64,000 nucleotides of DNA from Pseudomonas weihenstephanensis (GTDB lineage: Bacteria > Pseudomonadota > Gammaproteobacteria > Pseudomonadales > Pseudomonadaceae): NCBI RefSeq assembly GCF_001043055.1, contig NZ_JYLF01000013.1, positions 18,261 through 82,260 of the forward strand, written 5' to 3'. Each line of letters opens with the position of its first letter. The first letter of the stretch is position 1. The position numbers were made by a program, and so were the translations under genes. Positions 50,546 to 59,983 of the stretch are shown in pieces. The notes beneath the pieces were generated by a model. The model did not search any database and was not told where the DNA came from. It worked only from the letters and a program-made list of their open reading frames with translations.

Positions 50546-51766
50546 ATGCGCCGCGTCGTTATCACTGGTCTAGGCATCGTTTCGTGCCTGGGCAATGACA
50601 AAGAGACCGTCTCCGCTAACCTGCGTGCAAGTCGCCCTGGCATCCGATTCAACCCGGAATATGCCGAAATGGGTCTGCGTAGCCAGGTTTCCGGCTCCAT
50701 TGACCTGAACCTCGAAGAGCTGATCGATCGCAAGATTTATCGTTTCGTTGGCCACGCCGCTGCTTACGCTTACCTGGCCATGAAAGACGCCATTACCGAT
50801 TCGGGCCTGAGCGAGGAGCAAGTCTCCAATCCGCGTACCGGCCTGATCGCAGGTTCTGGCGGTGCGTCGACCTTGAACCAGATGGAAGCGCTGGACATCC
50901 TGCGCGAAAAAGGCGTGAAACGTGTTGGGCCATACCGTGTGACGCGGACCATGAGCAGCACCGTGTCGGCTTGCCTGGCAACGCCGTTCAAGATCAAGGG
51001 TCTGAACTACTCCATCGCTTCTGCCTGCGCAACCAGTGCTCACTGCATCGGTACGGCCATGGAACAGATCCAGATGGGCAAGCAGGACATCGTGTTTGCC
51101 GGCGGCGGTGAAGAAGAGCATTGGAGCCAATCGTTCCTGTTCGACGCTATGGGCGCTTTGTCCAGCCAGTACAACGACACGCCAGAAAAAGCCTCCCGTG
51201 CCTACGACGCCAAGCGTGACGGTTTCGTGATTGCCGGCGGTGGTGGCATGGTGGTGGTTGAAGAGCTGGAGCATGCCCTGGCCCGCGGCGCCAAAATCTA
51301 CGCCGAAATCGTGGGTTACGGTGCAACTTCCGATGGCTACGACATGGTTGCTCCAAGCGGCGAAGGTGCTATTCGCTGCATGCAGATGGCGATGTCTACC
51401 GTTGATGCGCCTATCGACTACATCAATACTCACGGCACCTCGACCCCGGTCGGTGATGTGGCCGAAATGAAAGGCATCCGTGAAGTCTTCGCCGACAAAG
51501 CGCCGCCTATCAGCTCCACCAAGAGCCTGTCGGGCCACTCCTTGGGCGCCGCCGGTGTTCACGAAGCGATCTACTGCATGCTGATGATGGAAGGTAACTT
51601 CATTGCTGGCTCCGCCAACATTGATGAGCTGGACCCGGCCGTCGCTGACATGCCGATCCTGACCAAAACGCGTGAAGATGCCAAAATCGACACCGTGATG
51701 AGCAACAGCTTTGGCTTTGGTGGCACGAACGCCACCTTGGTGCTCAAGCGCTGGGAAGGCAAATAA
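50546..51766 (+). CDS. fabB: 3-oxoacyl-ACP synthase I FabB
   Basis: A 406-residue condensing enzyme that elongates the cis-unsaturated acyl chain made by FabA. The Cys-His-His triad is visible: Cys161 (ASACATSAHC), His296 (NTHGTSTPVGD) and His331 (GHSLGAAGVHE). Second gene of fabAB. A strong terminator follows. Confidence 0.97.
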   Translation: MRRVVITGLGIVSCLGNDKETVSANLRASRPGIRFNPEYAEMGLRSQVSGSIDLNLEELIDRKIYRFVGHAAAYAYLAMKDAITDSGLSEEQVSNPRTGLIAGSGGASTLNQMEALDILREKGVKRVGPYRVTRTMSSTVSACLATPFKIKGLNYSIASACATSAHCIGTAMEQIQMGKQDIVFAGGGEEEHWSQSFLFDAMGALSSQYNDTPEKASRAYDAKRDGFVIAGGGGMVVVEELEHALARGAKIYAEIVGYGATSDGYDMVAPSGEGAIRCMQMAMSTVDAPIDYINTHGTSTPVGDVAEMKGIREVFADKAPPISSTKSLSGHSLGAAGVHEAIYCMLMMEGNFIAGSANIDELDPAVADMPILTKTREDAKIDTVMSNSFGFGGTNATLVLKRWEGK

Positions 51767-51783
51767 GCCCTCTGCCCGCTCAT

Positions 51784-51817
51784 AAAAAATGCCCTGACTG
51801 GTTCAGGGCATTTTTTT
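51784..51817. terminator. Bidirectional terminator after fabB
   Basis: A-run, stem ATGCCCTGA/TCAGGGCAT, then TTTTTTT. It lies between the fabB stop and the convergent amidohydrolase gene, and can serve both. Confidence 0.9.
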
Positions 51818-51831
51818 GTCCCGGATTTGGC

Positions 51832-52839
51832 CTATCGAGCCTTTTTCGGCAAAACCTGCAAAAAGTTATCCTTCGCCACTTTATGCGCAACCTCGACAGG
51901 CAGTGCATCCAAAAAGGGGTCAAAGCTGTGCAGCTCCTGGCCCAGCTTGTCAAAACGACCTACAACATCTGACCCCAGCATAAAGCGTTCAGGGAAGCGC
52001 TCAACCAGCGCCACCCACTCCGGCCTTGCCCTGCCCTGCTCATCCAGCAGATAAGGCGTGAGCATGCTCCAGGACAGGTCGACGTAAAGGTTAGGGTAAG
52101 TCGCCAGCAACCGGGTGAGCGTTGGCAGCAAAAAATCCATCTGTGTTTGGTGGCGGTGAATCTCTGCGCTTGTGCCCGCATGCGCCCAGATGAAGCGTGT
52201 GCGTGGATGCTGCCCCAACGGTTGTTCAATTTCGGCCAAGTACAGCGGGTTTTTCTCACGCTTGGAGGTGATATTGGAATGCACCAGAACGGGCAAGTCG
52301 TGTTGGGCCGCCAAGGTGTAAATGCGCATCAGGGCCTCGTTATTGGCACGCGGGGTATCACCTGAAATCAGGGCGGTCAGATCATCATGGCGGGTGAACA
52401 CTTCGCCAATCCCCTGCCACAGCCCGGGGTTGAGGTCGAGCATGCGCTGGATGTGCGCCGCCGAATTTTTGTCATTGGGGTTAAAGCCCGATAAAAACGG
52501 ATGAAAATGCTCGCGCTGCTTTGCACTCAGTTGCTTGACCGCATCTGCCACCCAGACATCGGTGGCGCTGTACCAATAAGCGTCAGCATCGTCACCCGCG
52601 TAATAGCGCGGGCGCTTGGGTTCGTCTTCGTGCCATTTTTTGGCCACCGGTATGCCGGAAATCATTACGTGTTCAATACGATTTTTTTCCATGGCCGCCA
52701 ACAGCGCGGGCATACCCGCACTTTCCTGGAAGAAATCGACGTAATGCAGATGAGCATCGCTGTAAGCGTATTCGCGCGATTGGGCCAACGTGCTCACGGC
52801 CAGCACCCCAAAAGCCAAAAGTAATGATTTGATTCGCAC
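51832..52839 (-). CDS. Exported amidohydrolase-family protein
   Basis: A 335-residue protein of the amidohydrolase (TIM-barrel metal hydrolase) superfamily. Start: GTG at 52839, preceded by GAGG; the open frame to 52929 contains no better start. It has a signal peptide (cleaved after about residue 20, near LAQS), then the metal-binding AYSDAHLHYVDFF (HxH). Further metal-ligand segments are LPVLVHSN near 195, FIWAHAG near 228 and MLGSDVVGRF near 300. The substrate is unknown; the periplasmic location is unusual for the family. Confidence 0.8.
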   Translation of the reverse strand: MRIKSLLLAFGVLAVSTLAQSREYAYSDAHLHYVDFFQESAGMPALLAAMEKNRIEHVMISGIPVAKKWHEDEPKRPRYYAGDDADAYWYSATDVWVADAVKQLSAKQREHFHPFLSGFNPNDKNSAAHIQRMLDLNPGLWQGIGEVFTRHDDLTALISGDTPRANNEALMRIYTLAAQHDLPVLVHSNITSKREKNPLYLAEIEQPLGQHPRTRFIWAHAGTSAEIHRHQTQMDFLLPTLTRLLATYPNLYVDLSWSMLTPYLLDEQGRARPEWVALVERFPERFMLGSDVVGRFDKLGQELHSFDPFLDALPVEVAHKVAKDNFLQVLPKKAR

Positions 52840-52979
52840 CCGGTCATCCTCATCAGTAGAGAGTGATAGACCCGAACACAGGCTTAAGGGTTCAGGCCCG
52901 CACGTTAAATGGAACGCACGATCCGCCACATGCTCTATAAAGATCAGGACCTTTAATCACTGCCAAGCTGAGGTTTGCC

Positions 52980-53396
52980 ATGACTGTTACCGTTAATACC
53001 GTGTCGCATGAGGGTTTTCGTCACAGCATCAAGATTGATGATTACGAAGTGTTCACCGATGTGCCCAAAGCGCTGGGAGGCGAAGGCTCAGCACCAGGGC
53101 CGCATGATTACTTCGATGCTGCACTGGCCGCTTGCAAAGCCCTGACCCTGAAAATGTACGCCAAAAAGAAAGACATTCCCCTCACGGGCGTCACCGTCGA
53201 GATAAAACACGATGCCGAGGAAGAGCAACAAGGCAAGTACAAGCTGTACGTCAAGCTCACACTCAAGGGCGTACTGACGGACGCCCAGCGAGAGGAACTG
53301 CATCGCGTTGCGGATAAATGCCCGATTCATAAACTGATGACCACCGCTGACATCAGCATCGAAACGCATCTGTCCGAAGGTGCGTTTAGCCAGTAA
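52980..53396 (+). CDS. OsmC family peroxiredoxin-like protein
   Basis: A 138-residue OsmC/YhfA-type protein. The two conserved cysteines are Cys52 (ALAACKALTL) and Cys114 (ADKCPIHKLM); in OsmC they reduce organic hydroperoxides using lipoylated partners. Length matches OsmC (about 140). It is 64 bases ahead of the pirin gene in the same direction with a hairpin between. Oxidative-stress protection is the likely role. Confidence 0.88.
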   Translation: MTVTVNTVSHEGFRHSIKIDDYEVFTDVPKALGGEGSAPGPHDYFDAALAACKALTLKMYAKKKDIPLTGVTVEIKHDAEEEQQGKYKLYVKLTLKGVLTDAQREELHRVADKCPIHKLMTTADISIETHLSEGAFSQ

Positions 53397-53413
53397 CCGG
53401 CAACCGTGATCCT

Positions 53414-53440
53414 GAAGCGTTGGGTTATGCTCAACGCTTC
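53414..53440 (+). terminator. Hairpin between the OsmC and pirin genes
   Basis: GAAGCGTTG (53414-53422) and CAACGCTTC (53432-53440): perfect 9-bp stem in the gap. The T-run after it is short, so readthrough into the pirin gene is possible. Confidence 0.5.
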
Positions 53441-53460
53441 TTGATGGGCGGGACTGATTC

Positions 53461-54327
53461 ATGTCGGCACTTACTGTGATTCGGCCGCGTGCCGAAGAAG
53501 TTGAAGGGCAACCCATTCTGCGTCCGCTACCCTCGGCCAAATGCCGAAGTGTCGGACCTTTCGTTTTTTTCGATCACATCCTGCACACCCACTATCCTCC
53601 AGGTCACGGGATGGACATCAAACAGCATCCCCACATTGGTCTGTCGACCCTTACCTATTTGTTTGAGGGCCGTGTGCAGCATAAAGACAGCCTGGGTTCA
53701 GATCAGCACGTAGGCCCTGGGGACGTCAGTTGGATGACCGCCGGCCAAGCCATTGCCCACATTGAACGCACGCCGCAACCCTTGCGCGCTGAAGGCTCGA
53801 CGATTCACGGGTTACAAGTGTGGCTGGCCTCGCCCAAAAGCCACGAGCAGGGCCCCGGTCATTACAGCCATCACCCGGCTGCCAGCCTGCCAGTCAGCGA
53901 CAACCTGGGCGTTAAGATTTGCCTGATCGCGGGTACGGGGTTCTGCCTGACCTCGCCTGTGCCCGTGTTATCCCCCACGCTCTACGCCGACGTGCAGATG
54001 CAAGCCGCCACCACACTGCTGATTGCAGCCGAACATGCTGAACGCGCGGTGTATGTGCTTGAGGGGGAAGCTCAGATCGATGGCCAGCCACTTGAGCGCC
54101 ATACGTTGGTGGTGTTGCCGGCGGGTGAAGCGGTCACGGTGTGCGCCGACAGTGATTGCCACGTCGTGATCATGGGCGGTGCCCCACTGGATGGGCCGCG
54201 CCGGATGAACTGGAACTTTGTCGCCAGCGATCCGGCCTTGATTGAACGCGCCAGGGCGCGGTGGGCGGCCGGTGATTGGCCGACCGTGCCGGGAGAAACA
54301 GGCCGTATCGAGTTGCCGAGCGTATAG
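53461..54327 (+). CDS. Pirin family protein
   Basis: A 288-residue bicupin. The N-terminal cupin carries the metal-binding set HPHIGLSTLTYLFEG and then RVQHKDS (His residues near 57-59 and 77), with Glu further on (SWMTAGQAIAHIERT). Bacterial pirins such as YhhW act as quercetin dioxygenases, but most have no assigned substrate. It may share control with the OsmC gene upstream. Confidence 0.88.
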   Translation: MSALTVIRPRAEEVEGQPILRPLPSAKCRSVGPFVFFDHILHTHYPPGHGMDIKQHPHIGLSTLTYLFEGRVQHKDSLGSDQHVGPGDVSWMTAGQAIAHIERTPQPLRAEGSTIHGLQVWLASPKSHEQGPGHYSHHPAASLPVSDNLGVKICLIAGTGFCLTSPVPVLSPTLYADVQMQAATTLLIAAEHAERAVYVLEGEAQIDGQPLERHTLVVLPAGEAVTVCADSDCHVVIMGGAPLDGPRRMNWNFVASDPALIERARARWAAGDWPTVPGETGRIELPSV

Positions 54328-54377
54328 AAGTAACCGATGGCGGCGAGCCGCACACAACCATCAGCCACCTCGCACTG

Positions 54378-56060
54378 TCAGATGCGGAACTGCCCGACCA
54401 GATCACCCAAGCGCTGGCCCAATTGCGCCAGGCTGCGGGTGGTTTGGGCGCCTTGCTGGGTTTCGTCCGCCACATTGTCGACCGCGACCGCGATCTGGTG
54501 AACGCTGCGGTTGATCTCTTCGGCAACGGCGGTTTGCTCTTCCGCTGCACTGGCAATTTGCGCATTCATTGAGTTAATGGTGCCAATCAGTTGCGCCATC
54601 GTGTCCAGGGAGGTCCCGGCCTGATTGGCTTGCGCCGAGGTGCCATCCCCCGCTTCACTGGATCGGCGCATCGCTTGCACGGCTTGATCGGTGCCCTGTT
54701 GCAGGCGATCGATCATGCTTTGAATCTCTTGCGTGCTTTGCTGTGTGCGGCTGGCCAGCGCTCGCACTTCATCCGCAACCACGGCAAAACCACGGCCCGC
54801 CTCACCTGCACGCGCAGCTTCGATGGCGGCGTTGAGGGCCAACAGGTTGGTTTGGTCTGCAATCGAGCGAATCACCCCCAAGACGCTGACAATCGAGGTG
54901 ACATCTTGTTGCAAGCTGTCCAGCGATGTCCCGCTGTTACGGATATCGCTGACCAGCGCATGAATCTGTTGAATGCTGCCATCCACCACGCGTTTAGCGA
55001 GCTGACCCTCTTCATCGGTTTTTTGTGCCGCGACCGAAGCACCTTGCGCACTGCGGGCCACTTCCTGCGCCGCCGAGGACATTTCATTAATTGCCGTAGC
55101 CACTTGGTCGGTTTCGTGGCGCTGACGCTCCATCGCCTGCTCAGAACGGTGCGCCTGGTCTGAGACCTGCCCGACCAGCGTGGTCAGTTGGGAGGTCATG
55201 TCGGTGATTTGTCGCACCATGGCGTGGATTTTGTCGACGAACCGGTTGAATGAACCTGCCAGCTCACCCAGTTCATCCTGGCTAGTAATCGCCAGACGAT
55301 GGGTCAAGTCACCTTCCCCGGCCGCAATATCGTCCAGATTGGCTTTCATCAAGTGCAATGGACGCAGAATGGTATTGGCCACCAGCATGCCAATGACGGC
55401 GATGACCAACAGCACCAGCACCGTAATGGCAGCAATGCTGAGGATCATGCCCTCCATACGCTCTTTAACGTCGGCCTGGACGTCGGCGACCTGCGCCTCG
55501 ATACCGTCAAGATTGACCACCGTCCCCATCACCAGGTCCCACTTGGGCAGATATTCGGTGTAGCCCAACTTGGGGACTAGCAGCTTTTCATTGCCGGGCA
55601 GTGACGAACTGTACTGAGCGTAGTGCGTGCCGTCTTTAGCGGCGCGAACCAATTCGCGGTTGGTGTACACGCCATTTGGGTCGCGATTGTCCTGAAAGTT
55701 TTTGCCTACGCCTTCCGGGCTGTTGCCTTTAAACAAGCGTACGGTTTGCGAGTCATAACCAAAGAAGTAACCATCGGTGCCGTAGGTGATATTGGACAAC
55801 AGCTTGATCGCCTGCGCCCGTGCGGCTTCATCACCCGGCTGCGCCGCGTCGTACAACGGCTTGATAGCCGTCATCGCCACCTCAACGTAGCTGCGCAACG
55901 TCGCCTTGGCGTCATTGAGCAAGCGTTGACGGGTTTCTTCGACCTCTTTAGTGGCCTGATCTTGCAGAATCCAGACCGTCGTTACGCTGATGACCAAGGC
56001 AAACAACAAGACCGGCAACACCGCGAGGGACAATACTTTTGCCTTCAGGCTCAGGCGCAT
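54378..56060 (-). CDS. Methyl-accepting chemotaxis protein, single-Cache type
   Basis: A 560-residue chemoreceptor. Helix 1 at 12-33; a periplasmic sensor of about 150 residues with a single-Cache-like fold (ITYGTDGYFFGYD near 90, then LPKWDLVMGTVVNLDGIE near 170-187); helix 2 at about 208-232; HAMP; then the coiled signalling domain whose hairpin tip lies near residues 410-440 (NLLALNAAIEAARAGE). No CheR-binding pentapeptide at the C-terminus (ends LVGQFRI). The ligand is unknown. It corresponds by position to P. aeruginosa PA1608, next to fabB and the pirin genes. A sigma-28-like promoter precedes it. Confidence 0.9.
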   Translation of the reverse strand: MRLSLKAKVLSLAVLPVLLFALVISVTTVWILQDQATKEVEETRQRLLNDAKATLRSYVEVAMTAIKPLYDAAQPGDEAARAQAIKLLSNITYGTDGYFFGYDSQTVRLFKGNSPEGVGKNFQDNRDPNGVYTNRELVRAAKDGTHYAQYSSSLPGNEKLLVPKLGYTEYLPKWDLVMGTVVNLDGIEAQVADVQADVKERMEGMILSIAAITVLVLLVIAVIGMLVANTILRPLHLMKANLDDIAAGEGDLTHRLAITSQDELGELAGSFNRFVDKIHAMVRQITDMTSQLTTLVGQVSDQAHRSEQAMERQRHETDQVATAINEMSSAAQEVARSAQGASVAAQKTDEEGQLAKRVVDGSIQQIHALVSDIRNSGTSLDSLQQDVTSIVSVLGVIRSIADQTNLLALNAAIEAARAGEAGRGFAVVADEVRALASRTQQSTQEIQSMIDRLQQGTDQAVQAMRRSSEAGDGTSAQANQAGTSLDTMAQLIGTINSMNAQIASAAEEQTAVAEEINRSVHQIAVAVDNVADETQQGAQTTRSLAQLGQRLGDLVGQFRI

Positions 56061-56094
56061 GGCTTTTACTCTTTTTAAGGAACTACGTACTGCG

Positions 56095-56121
56095 TTAACG
56101 GCCTGAAACTTTCAAAGTTAA
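56095..56121 (-). promoter_or_regulatory. Sigma-28 (FliA)-like promoter of the 54378 chemoreceptor
   Basis: On the minus strand: TTAA (56121-56118), 15-base spacer, GCCGTTAA (56102-56095). The FliA consensus is TAAA-N15-GCCGATAA, so there is one mismatch in each half. It lies 35 bases before the ATG. Flagellar control of a chemoreceptor is the expected pattern. Confidence 0.65.
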
Positions 56122-56165
56122 GACCCCACACACAACTTGTTTAACCGCTTAAGGTGCCAGGTTAC

Positions 56166-57488
56166 CTACAACGTCATGGCCGCCACCCAGCCAAAGGCCA
56201 GCAGCGGCAGGTTGTAATGCAGGAACGTGGGTACCACCGTGTCCCAGATATGGTGATGCTGGCCATCAACGTTCAGACCAGAGGTCGGCCCCAGTGTTGA
56301 ATCGGAGGCAGGCGAACCGGCATCACCCAGCGCGCCCGCGGTGCCCACAATGCACACAATCGCCATCGGGCTGAAGCCGAGTTGCACGCACAGCGGGACA
56401 AAAATGGCCGCCAGGATGGGCACCGTCGAAAAGGACGAGCCAATCCCCATCGTGACCAACAAACCGACCAACAACATCAGCAGCGCACCCACGCCCTTGC
56501 TATGGTTGATCCAGCCCGCAGAAGCCTCTACCAGCGATTTCACTTCACCGGTGGCTTTCATCACTTCGGCGAAGCCTGAAGCCGCAATCATGATGAAACC
56601 GATCATGGCCATCATTTTCATGCCTTCGGTAAACAGATCGTCCGTTTCACGCCAGCGCACGATGCCTGAGGCCGAGAAGAGCAAGAAACCCACCAGTGCG
56701 CCAATAATCATCGACCCCAGCCACAGCTGAACGATAAACGCAGCGGCAATCGCCCCGCCCGCGACCAGCAGGGTGCGAGGGTTGTAACTCACGGCCACTT
56801 GCTCAACCTGTTCAATTTTTGACAGGTCATATTCACGTTTTTTTCGGTAGCTGATGAACACCGCGACCAACAGACCAAACAACATGCCCAATGCCGGAAT
56901 GGCCATGGCGTGTGTCACATTGACCTGGCTGATATCCACGCCACCCTTGCTGACGTTGGCCAGCAAAATTTGGTTGAGGAAGATATTACCAAAGCCTACA
57001 GGCAAGAAAATGTAGGGCGTGATCAAGCCAAAGGTCATGACACAGGCAATCAAACGCCGGTCAATCTTCAATTTGGTCAGCACATACAGCAGCGGCGGAA
57101 CCAAAAGCGGAATAAACGCAATGTGGATGGGCAGGATGTTCTGTGAGCAGATCGCAACCCCTAACAGCAAGACAATGAGTAGCCATTTGACTCGATTGCC
57201 ACCCGCGCTTTGCTGTTTGTTCACCAGCGTCAGGGCTTTATCGGCCAAGGCATGTGCCAAACCGGACTTGGCAATCGCAACGGCGAAAGCACCCAACATC
57301 GCGTAAGAAAGCGCAACTTGAGCACCACCACCCAACCCGCTGTTAAAGGCATTGAGGGTTTCTTCAATACCCAGCCCGCCCACCAGACCACCCACGACTG
57401 CACCGACAATCAGGGCGATGACCACATGCACACGGGACAGACTGAGCACCAACATGATGCCGACCGCGGCAACTACTGCATTTATCAT
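56166..57488 (-). CDS. Na+/H+ antiporter family protein (NhaC/YuiF-like)
   Basis: A 440-residue inner-membrane transporter with about 11-12 helices. The family motif region GGLVGGLGIEETLNAFNSGLG near 34-54 and GAFAVAIAKSGLAHALADK near 66-85 fits the YuiF type of the Na+/H+ antiporter superfamily. Family members have been linked to Na+/H+ exchange and, in Bacillus, to amino acid transport; the cargo here is not known. It is transcribed in the same direction as, and 105 bases ahead of, the chemoreceptor gene. Confidence 0.82.
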   Translation of the reverse strand: MINAVVAAVGIMLVLSLSRVHVVIALIVGAVVGGLVGGLGIEETLNAFNSGLGGGAQVALSYAMLGAFAVAIAKSGLAHALADKALTLVNKQQSAGGNRVKWLLIVLLLGVAICSQNILPIHIAFIPLLVPPLLYVLTKLKIDRRLIACVMTFGLITPYIFLPVGFGNIFLNQILLANVSKGGVDISQVNVTHAMAIPALGMLFGLLVAVFISYRKKREYDLSKIEQVEQVAVSYNPRTLLVAGGAIAAAFIVQLWLGSMIIGALVGFLLFSASGIVRWRETDDLFTEGMKMMAMIGFIMIAASGFAEVMKATGEVKSLVEASAGWINHSKGVGALLMLLVGLLVTMGIGSSFSTVPILAAIFVPLCVQLGFSPMAIVCIVGTAGALGDAGSPASDSTLGPTSGLNVDGQHHHIWDTVVPTFLHYNLPLLAFGWVAAMTL

Positions 57489-57735
57489 TACAACCTCATG
57501 GCACGCACAACGTGAGCAACACCGTCATGCGGATGATTCCGGGCAAATGACTGCTGTGCCAGTCGCCGGATTTGGAAAGGAGGATTTATTTGAGGGCGCA
57601 CACTTTGAAGCAGCATCGCCGCCTTGTCAAAGTGCGTTCAGGGGCCTGTCAATAAACATCGCAAAAACAGCTTTACCCCTAATAAATACAGGGCTAAATG
57701 GGCATTTAATAAACTGGGCTTTTACGTTTCAAGCA

Positions 57736-57762
57736 TAAAGAAACGTGTCTGTCGGCCGCTAA
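57736..57762 (+). promoter_or_regulatory. Sigma-28 (FliA)-like promoter of the 57792 chemoreceptor
   Basis: TAAA (57736-57739), 15-base spacer (57740-57754), GCCGCTAA (57755-57762). This has a single mismatch to TAAA-N15-GCCGATAA and lies 29 bases before the ATG. The rest of the 57489-57791 gap must hold the antiporter promoter; no gene was seen in it. Confidence 0.75.
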
Positions 57763-57791
57763 CAAACAAAGCCTCTTTTTAGGATGTCTCC

Positions 57792-59939
57792 ATGTCGATT
57801 AGACAGCTTTCCATCCAATGGAAAATCACCCTGCTTTCCGGACTTTGTTTGTTAGCGATTGTGACATTGCTGGTGGGCCTTTCCCTGTATCGCATGGAGC
57901 ACAACTCCGAACTGGTGAAAGCCTCCAGTGCCCAGATGCTCAACGAATCGGCGCAAGCGCGCATCGAAGCTCAGGGCGAGGCCCAGGCGTTGGCCATCAG
58001 CCGCCAGTTTATGGACGCCTACCAGTACGGCAATGGTTTCGCCCGTCAGGTCCTGTTTTTACGGGAGCAATCGCAGAAGCGGTTTCTGGATGCTTTCGAT
58101 TTGCGTGAAGACCTGACGCGTCAGGTTAAAGCGGCCCTACAGGCAAACCCTGACTTGTTGGGGTTGTCGCTGGTGTTCGAAGCCAATGCGCTGGATGGCA
58201 AAGATCAGCTGTTTGATCATCAAAAAGAGTTGGGCAGCAACGATAAAGGCCGTTTTGCGCTCTATTGGTCGCAACCCACGCCAGGCCAGTTAACGTCGAT
58301 GGCGTTGCCGGAAAGCGACATGGCCGATACGAGCATCGGTCCCAGCGGCCAGGCCAATAACACATGGTTCACATGCCCGCGCGCAACGCTGAAACCGTGC
58401 ATCATCGAACCCTATTTTTATGAGATCGACGGGCAAAACGTATTGCTGACCAGCATTGTGTTTCCGTTGATGGTCAATGGCAAAGTGATTGCCTCCCTCT
58501 CGGTTGATATCAACCTCAATAGCCTGCAAGCCATCAGCCAACAGGCCAGCCAAAAGCTCTACGGCGGCCAAACCAATGTCGGCATTATCAGCTCCGTGGG
58601 CCTGTTGGCAGGCTACAGCCTGGATGCCAGCAAACTGAGCCAGCGTCTGGACACGGTCGACAGCAATGATGGTGCGCAACTGATTCGCATGATGGCCAGT
58701 GGCGGCGAGCCGCAAAGTATTCGCAGCCATGAGAGCCTGAAAGTCCTGACCCCTTTCCACCCGATCCCTGGCAGTCAGCCTTGGGGCGTACTGCTGGATG
58801 TGCCTGAAAAAGTACTGGTTGGACCGGCAGAAACGTTGAAGGCTGAGCTGGACGCTCGCAGCTATGCCGGGACGTTGATCGAACTGGCACTCGGGTTGCT
58901 CGCCGCGGTGGTGGGACTGGTGCTTGTGTGGCTGATGGCCCGCAGCGTGACCCGCCCCATCCTCAGCGTGGCAAATATGCTGGAAGACATTGCCAGTGGC
59001 GAAGGTGATCTGACACGACGCCTTGCCTACGACAAAAAAGATGAGCTAGGCCAATTGGCGGGCTGGTTCAATCGTTTTCTGGACAAGCTGCAACCGATCA
59101 TCGCCGAGGTTAAGCGCTCGGTGCAGGATGCCCGTAGCACCGCAGACCAGTCGGCCGCCATCGCCGCCCAGACCAGCGCTGGCATGGAGCAGCAGTATCG
59201 CCAGGTTGACCAGGCTGCCACCGCATCTCACGAAATGAGTGCGACAGCGCAGGACGTCGCCCGCAGTGCGGCACAAGCGGCACAAGCCGCGCGTGATGCC
59301 GACCAGGCGACGCGTGACGGCTTGACCATTATTGATCGCACCACGCGCAGCATTGGCCACTTGGCCGCTGATATGAGTAATGCCATGACCCAGGTTGAAG
59401 GTCTTGCGGCTAACAGCGAAAAAATCGGGTCGGTACTGGAAGTGATTCGCGCGATCGCTGAACAGACTAATTTATTGGCACTCAATGCGGCGATTGAAGC
59501 GGCGCGCGCGGGTGAGGCAGGTCGGGGATTTGCCGTGGTTGCTGATGAAGTGCGCAATCTTGCTCGCCGTACACAAGAGTCCGTGGAAGAAACGCGTCAG
59601 GTTATCGAACAACTACAGGCAGGCACTCAAGTGGTGGTGAGTTCGATGAGCAATAGCCATCAACAGGCCCAGGGCAGTGTTGAACAAGTCGGGCAAGCCG
59701 TCACCGCGCTGCAACAAATCGGTAATGCGGTAACGGTTATTACTGACATGAACTTACAAATTGCCAGCGCAGCGGAGGAACAAAGCGCCGTGGCGGAAGA
59801 GATCAACAGTAACGTGTCGACTATTCGGGATGTAACGGAGTCATTGTCTGAACAAGCCAATGAGTCGGCGCGAGTGAGCCAGTCGCTGAATTCACTGGCC
59901 AATCAACAACAGCAACTGATGGATCAGTTCCGCGTCTGA
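57792..59939 (+). CDS. Methyl-accepting chemotaxis protein, double-Cache type
   Basis: A 715-residue chemoreceptor. Helix 1 at about 13-33; a large periplasmic sensor (about 35-360) with dCache-like features such as NPDLLGLSLVFEANAL near 119, TWFTCPR near 194, IVFPLMVNGKVIASLSVDI near 222 and a second lobe around IISSVGLLAG; helix 2 at about 362-385; HAMP; then signalling coiled coil with the hairpin tip near 560-590. Ligand unknown; the double-Cache fold usually binds amino acids or amines. No CheR pentapeptide. FliA-type promoter upstream. Confidence 0.9.
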   Translation: MSIRQLSIQWKITLLSGLCLLAIVTLLVGLSLYRMEHNSELVKASSAQMLNESAQARIEAQGEAQALAISRQFMDAYQYGNGFARQVLFLREQSQKRFLDAFDLREDLTRQVKAALQANPDLLGLSLVFEANALDGKDQLFDHQKELGSNDKGRFALYWSQPTPGQLTSMALPESDMADTSIGPSGQANNTWFTCPRATLKPCIIEPYFYEIDGQNVLLTSIVFPLMVNGKVIASLSVDINLNSLQAISQQASQKLYGGQTNVGIISSVGLLAGYSLDASKLSQRLDTVDSNDGAQLIRMMASGGEPQSIRSHESLKVLTPFHPIPGSQPWGVLLDVPEKVLVGPAETLKAELDARSYAGTLIELALGLLAAVVGLVLVWLMARSVTRPILSVANMLEDIASGEGDLTRRLAYDKKDELGQLAGWFNRFLDKLQPIIAEVKRSVQDARSTADQSAAIAAQTSAGMEQQYRQVDQAATASHEMSATAQDVARSAAQAAQAARDADQATRDGLTIIDRTTRSIGHLAADMSNAMTQVEGLAANSEKIGSVLEVIRAIAEQTNLLALNAAIEAARAGEAGRGFAVVADEVRNLARRTQESVEETRQVIEQLQAGTQVVVSSMSNSHQQAQGSVEQVGQAVTALQQIGNAVTVITDMNLQIASAAEEQSAVAEEINSNVSTIRDVTESLSEQANESARVSQSLNSLANQQQQLMDQFRV

Positions 59940-59949
59940 TCATGCAGCA

Positions 59950-59983
59950 AAGGCGGCGACATGCATCAGGCTGTCGTCGCCTT
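59950..59983. terminator. Hairpin between the chemoreceptor and the sensor kinase
   Basis: AAGGCGGCGAC (59950-59960) pairs with GTCGTCGCCTT (59973-59983) with one mismatch. It overlaps the last codons of the minus-strand kinase gene. It may work for the convergent transcripts. Confidence 0.45.

Noticed and set aside
52860..52929. Longer N-terminus of the amidohydrolase up to ATG 52929
   Set aside because: A signal peptide starts at the GTG at 52839 with a good ribosome site; the added 30 residues are not protein-like.
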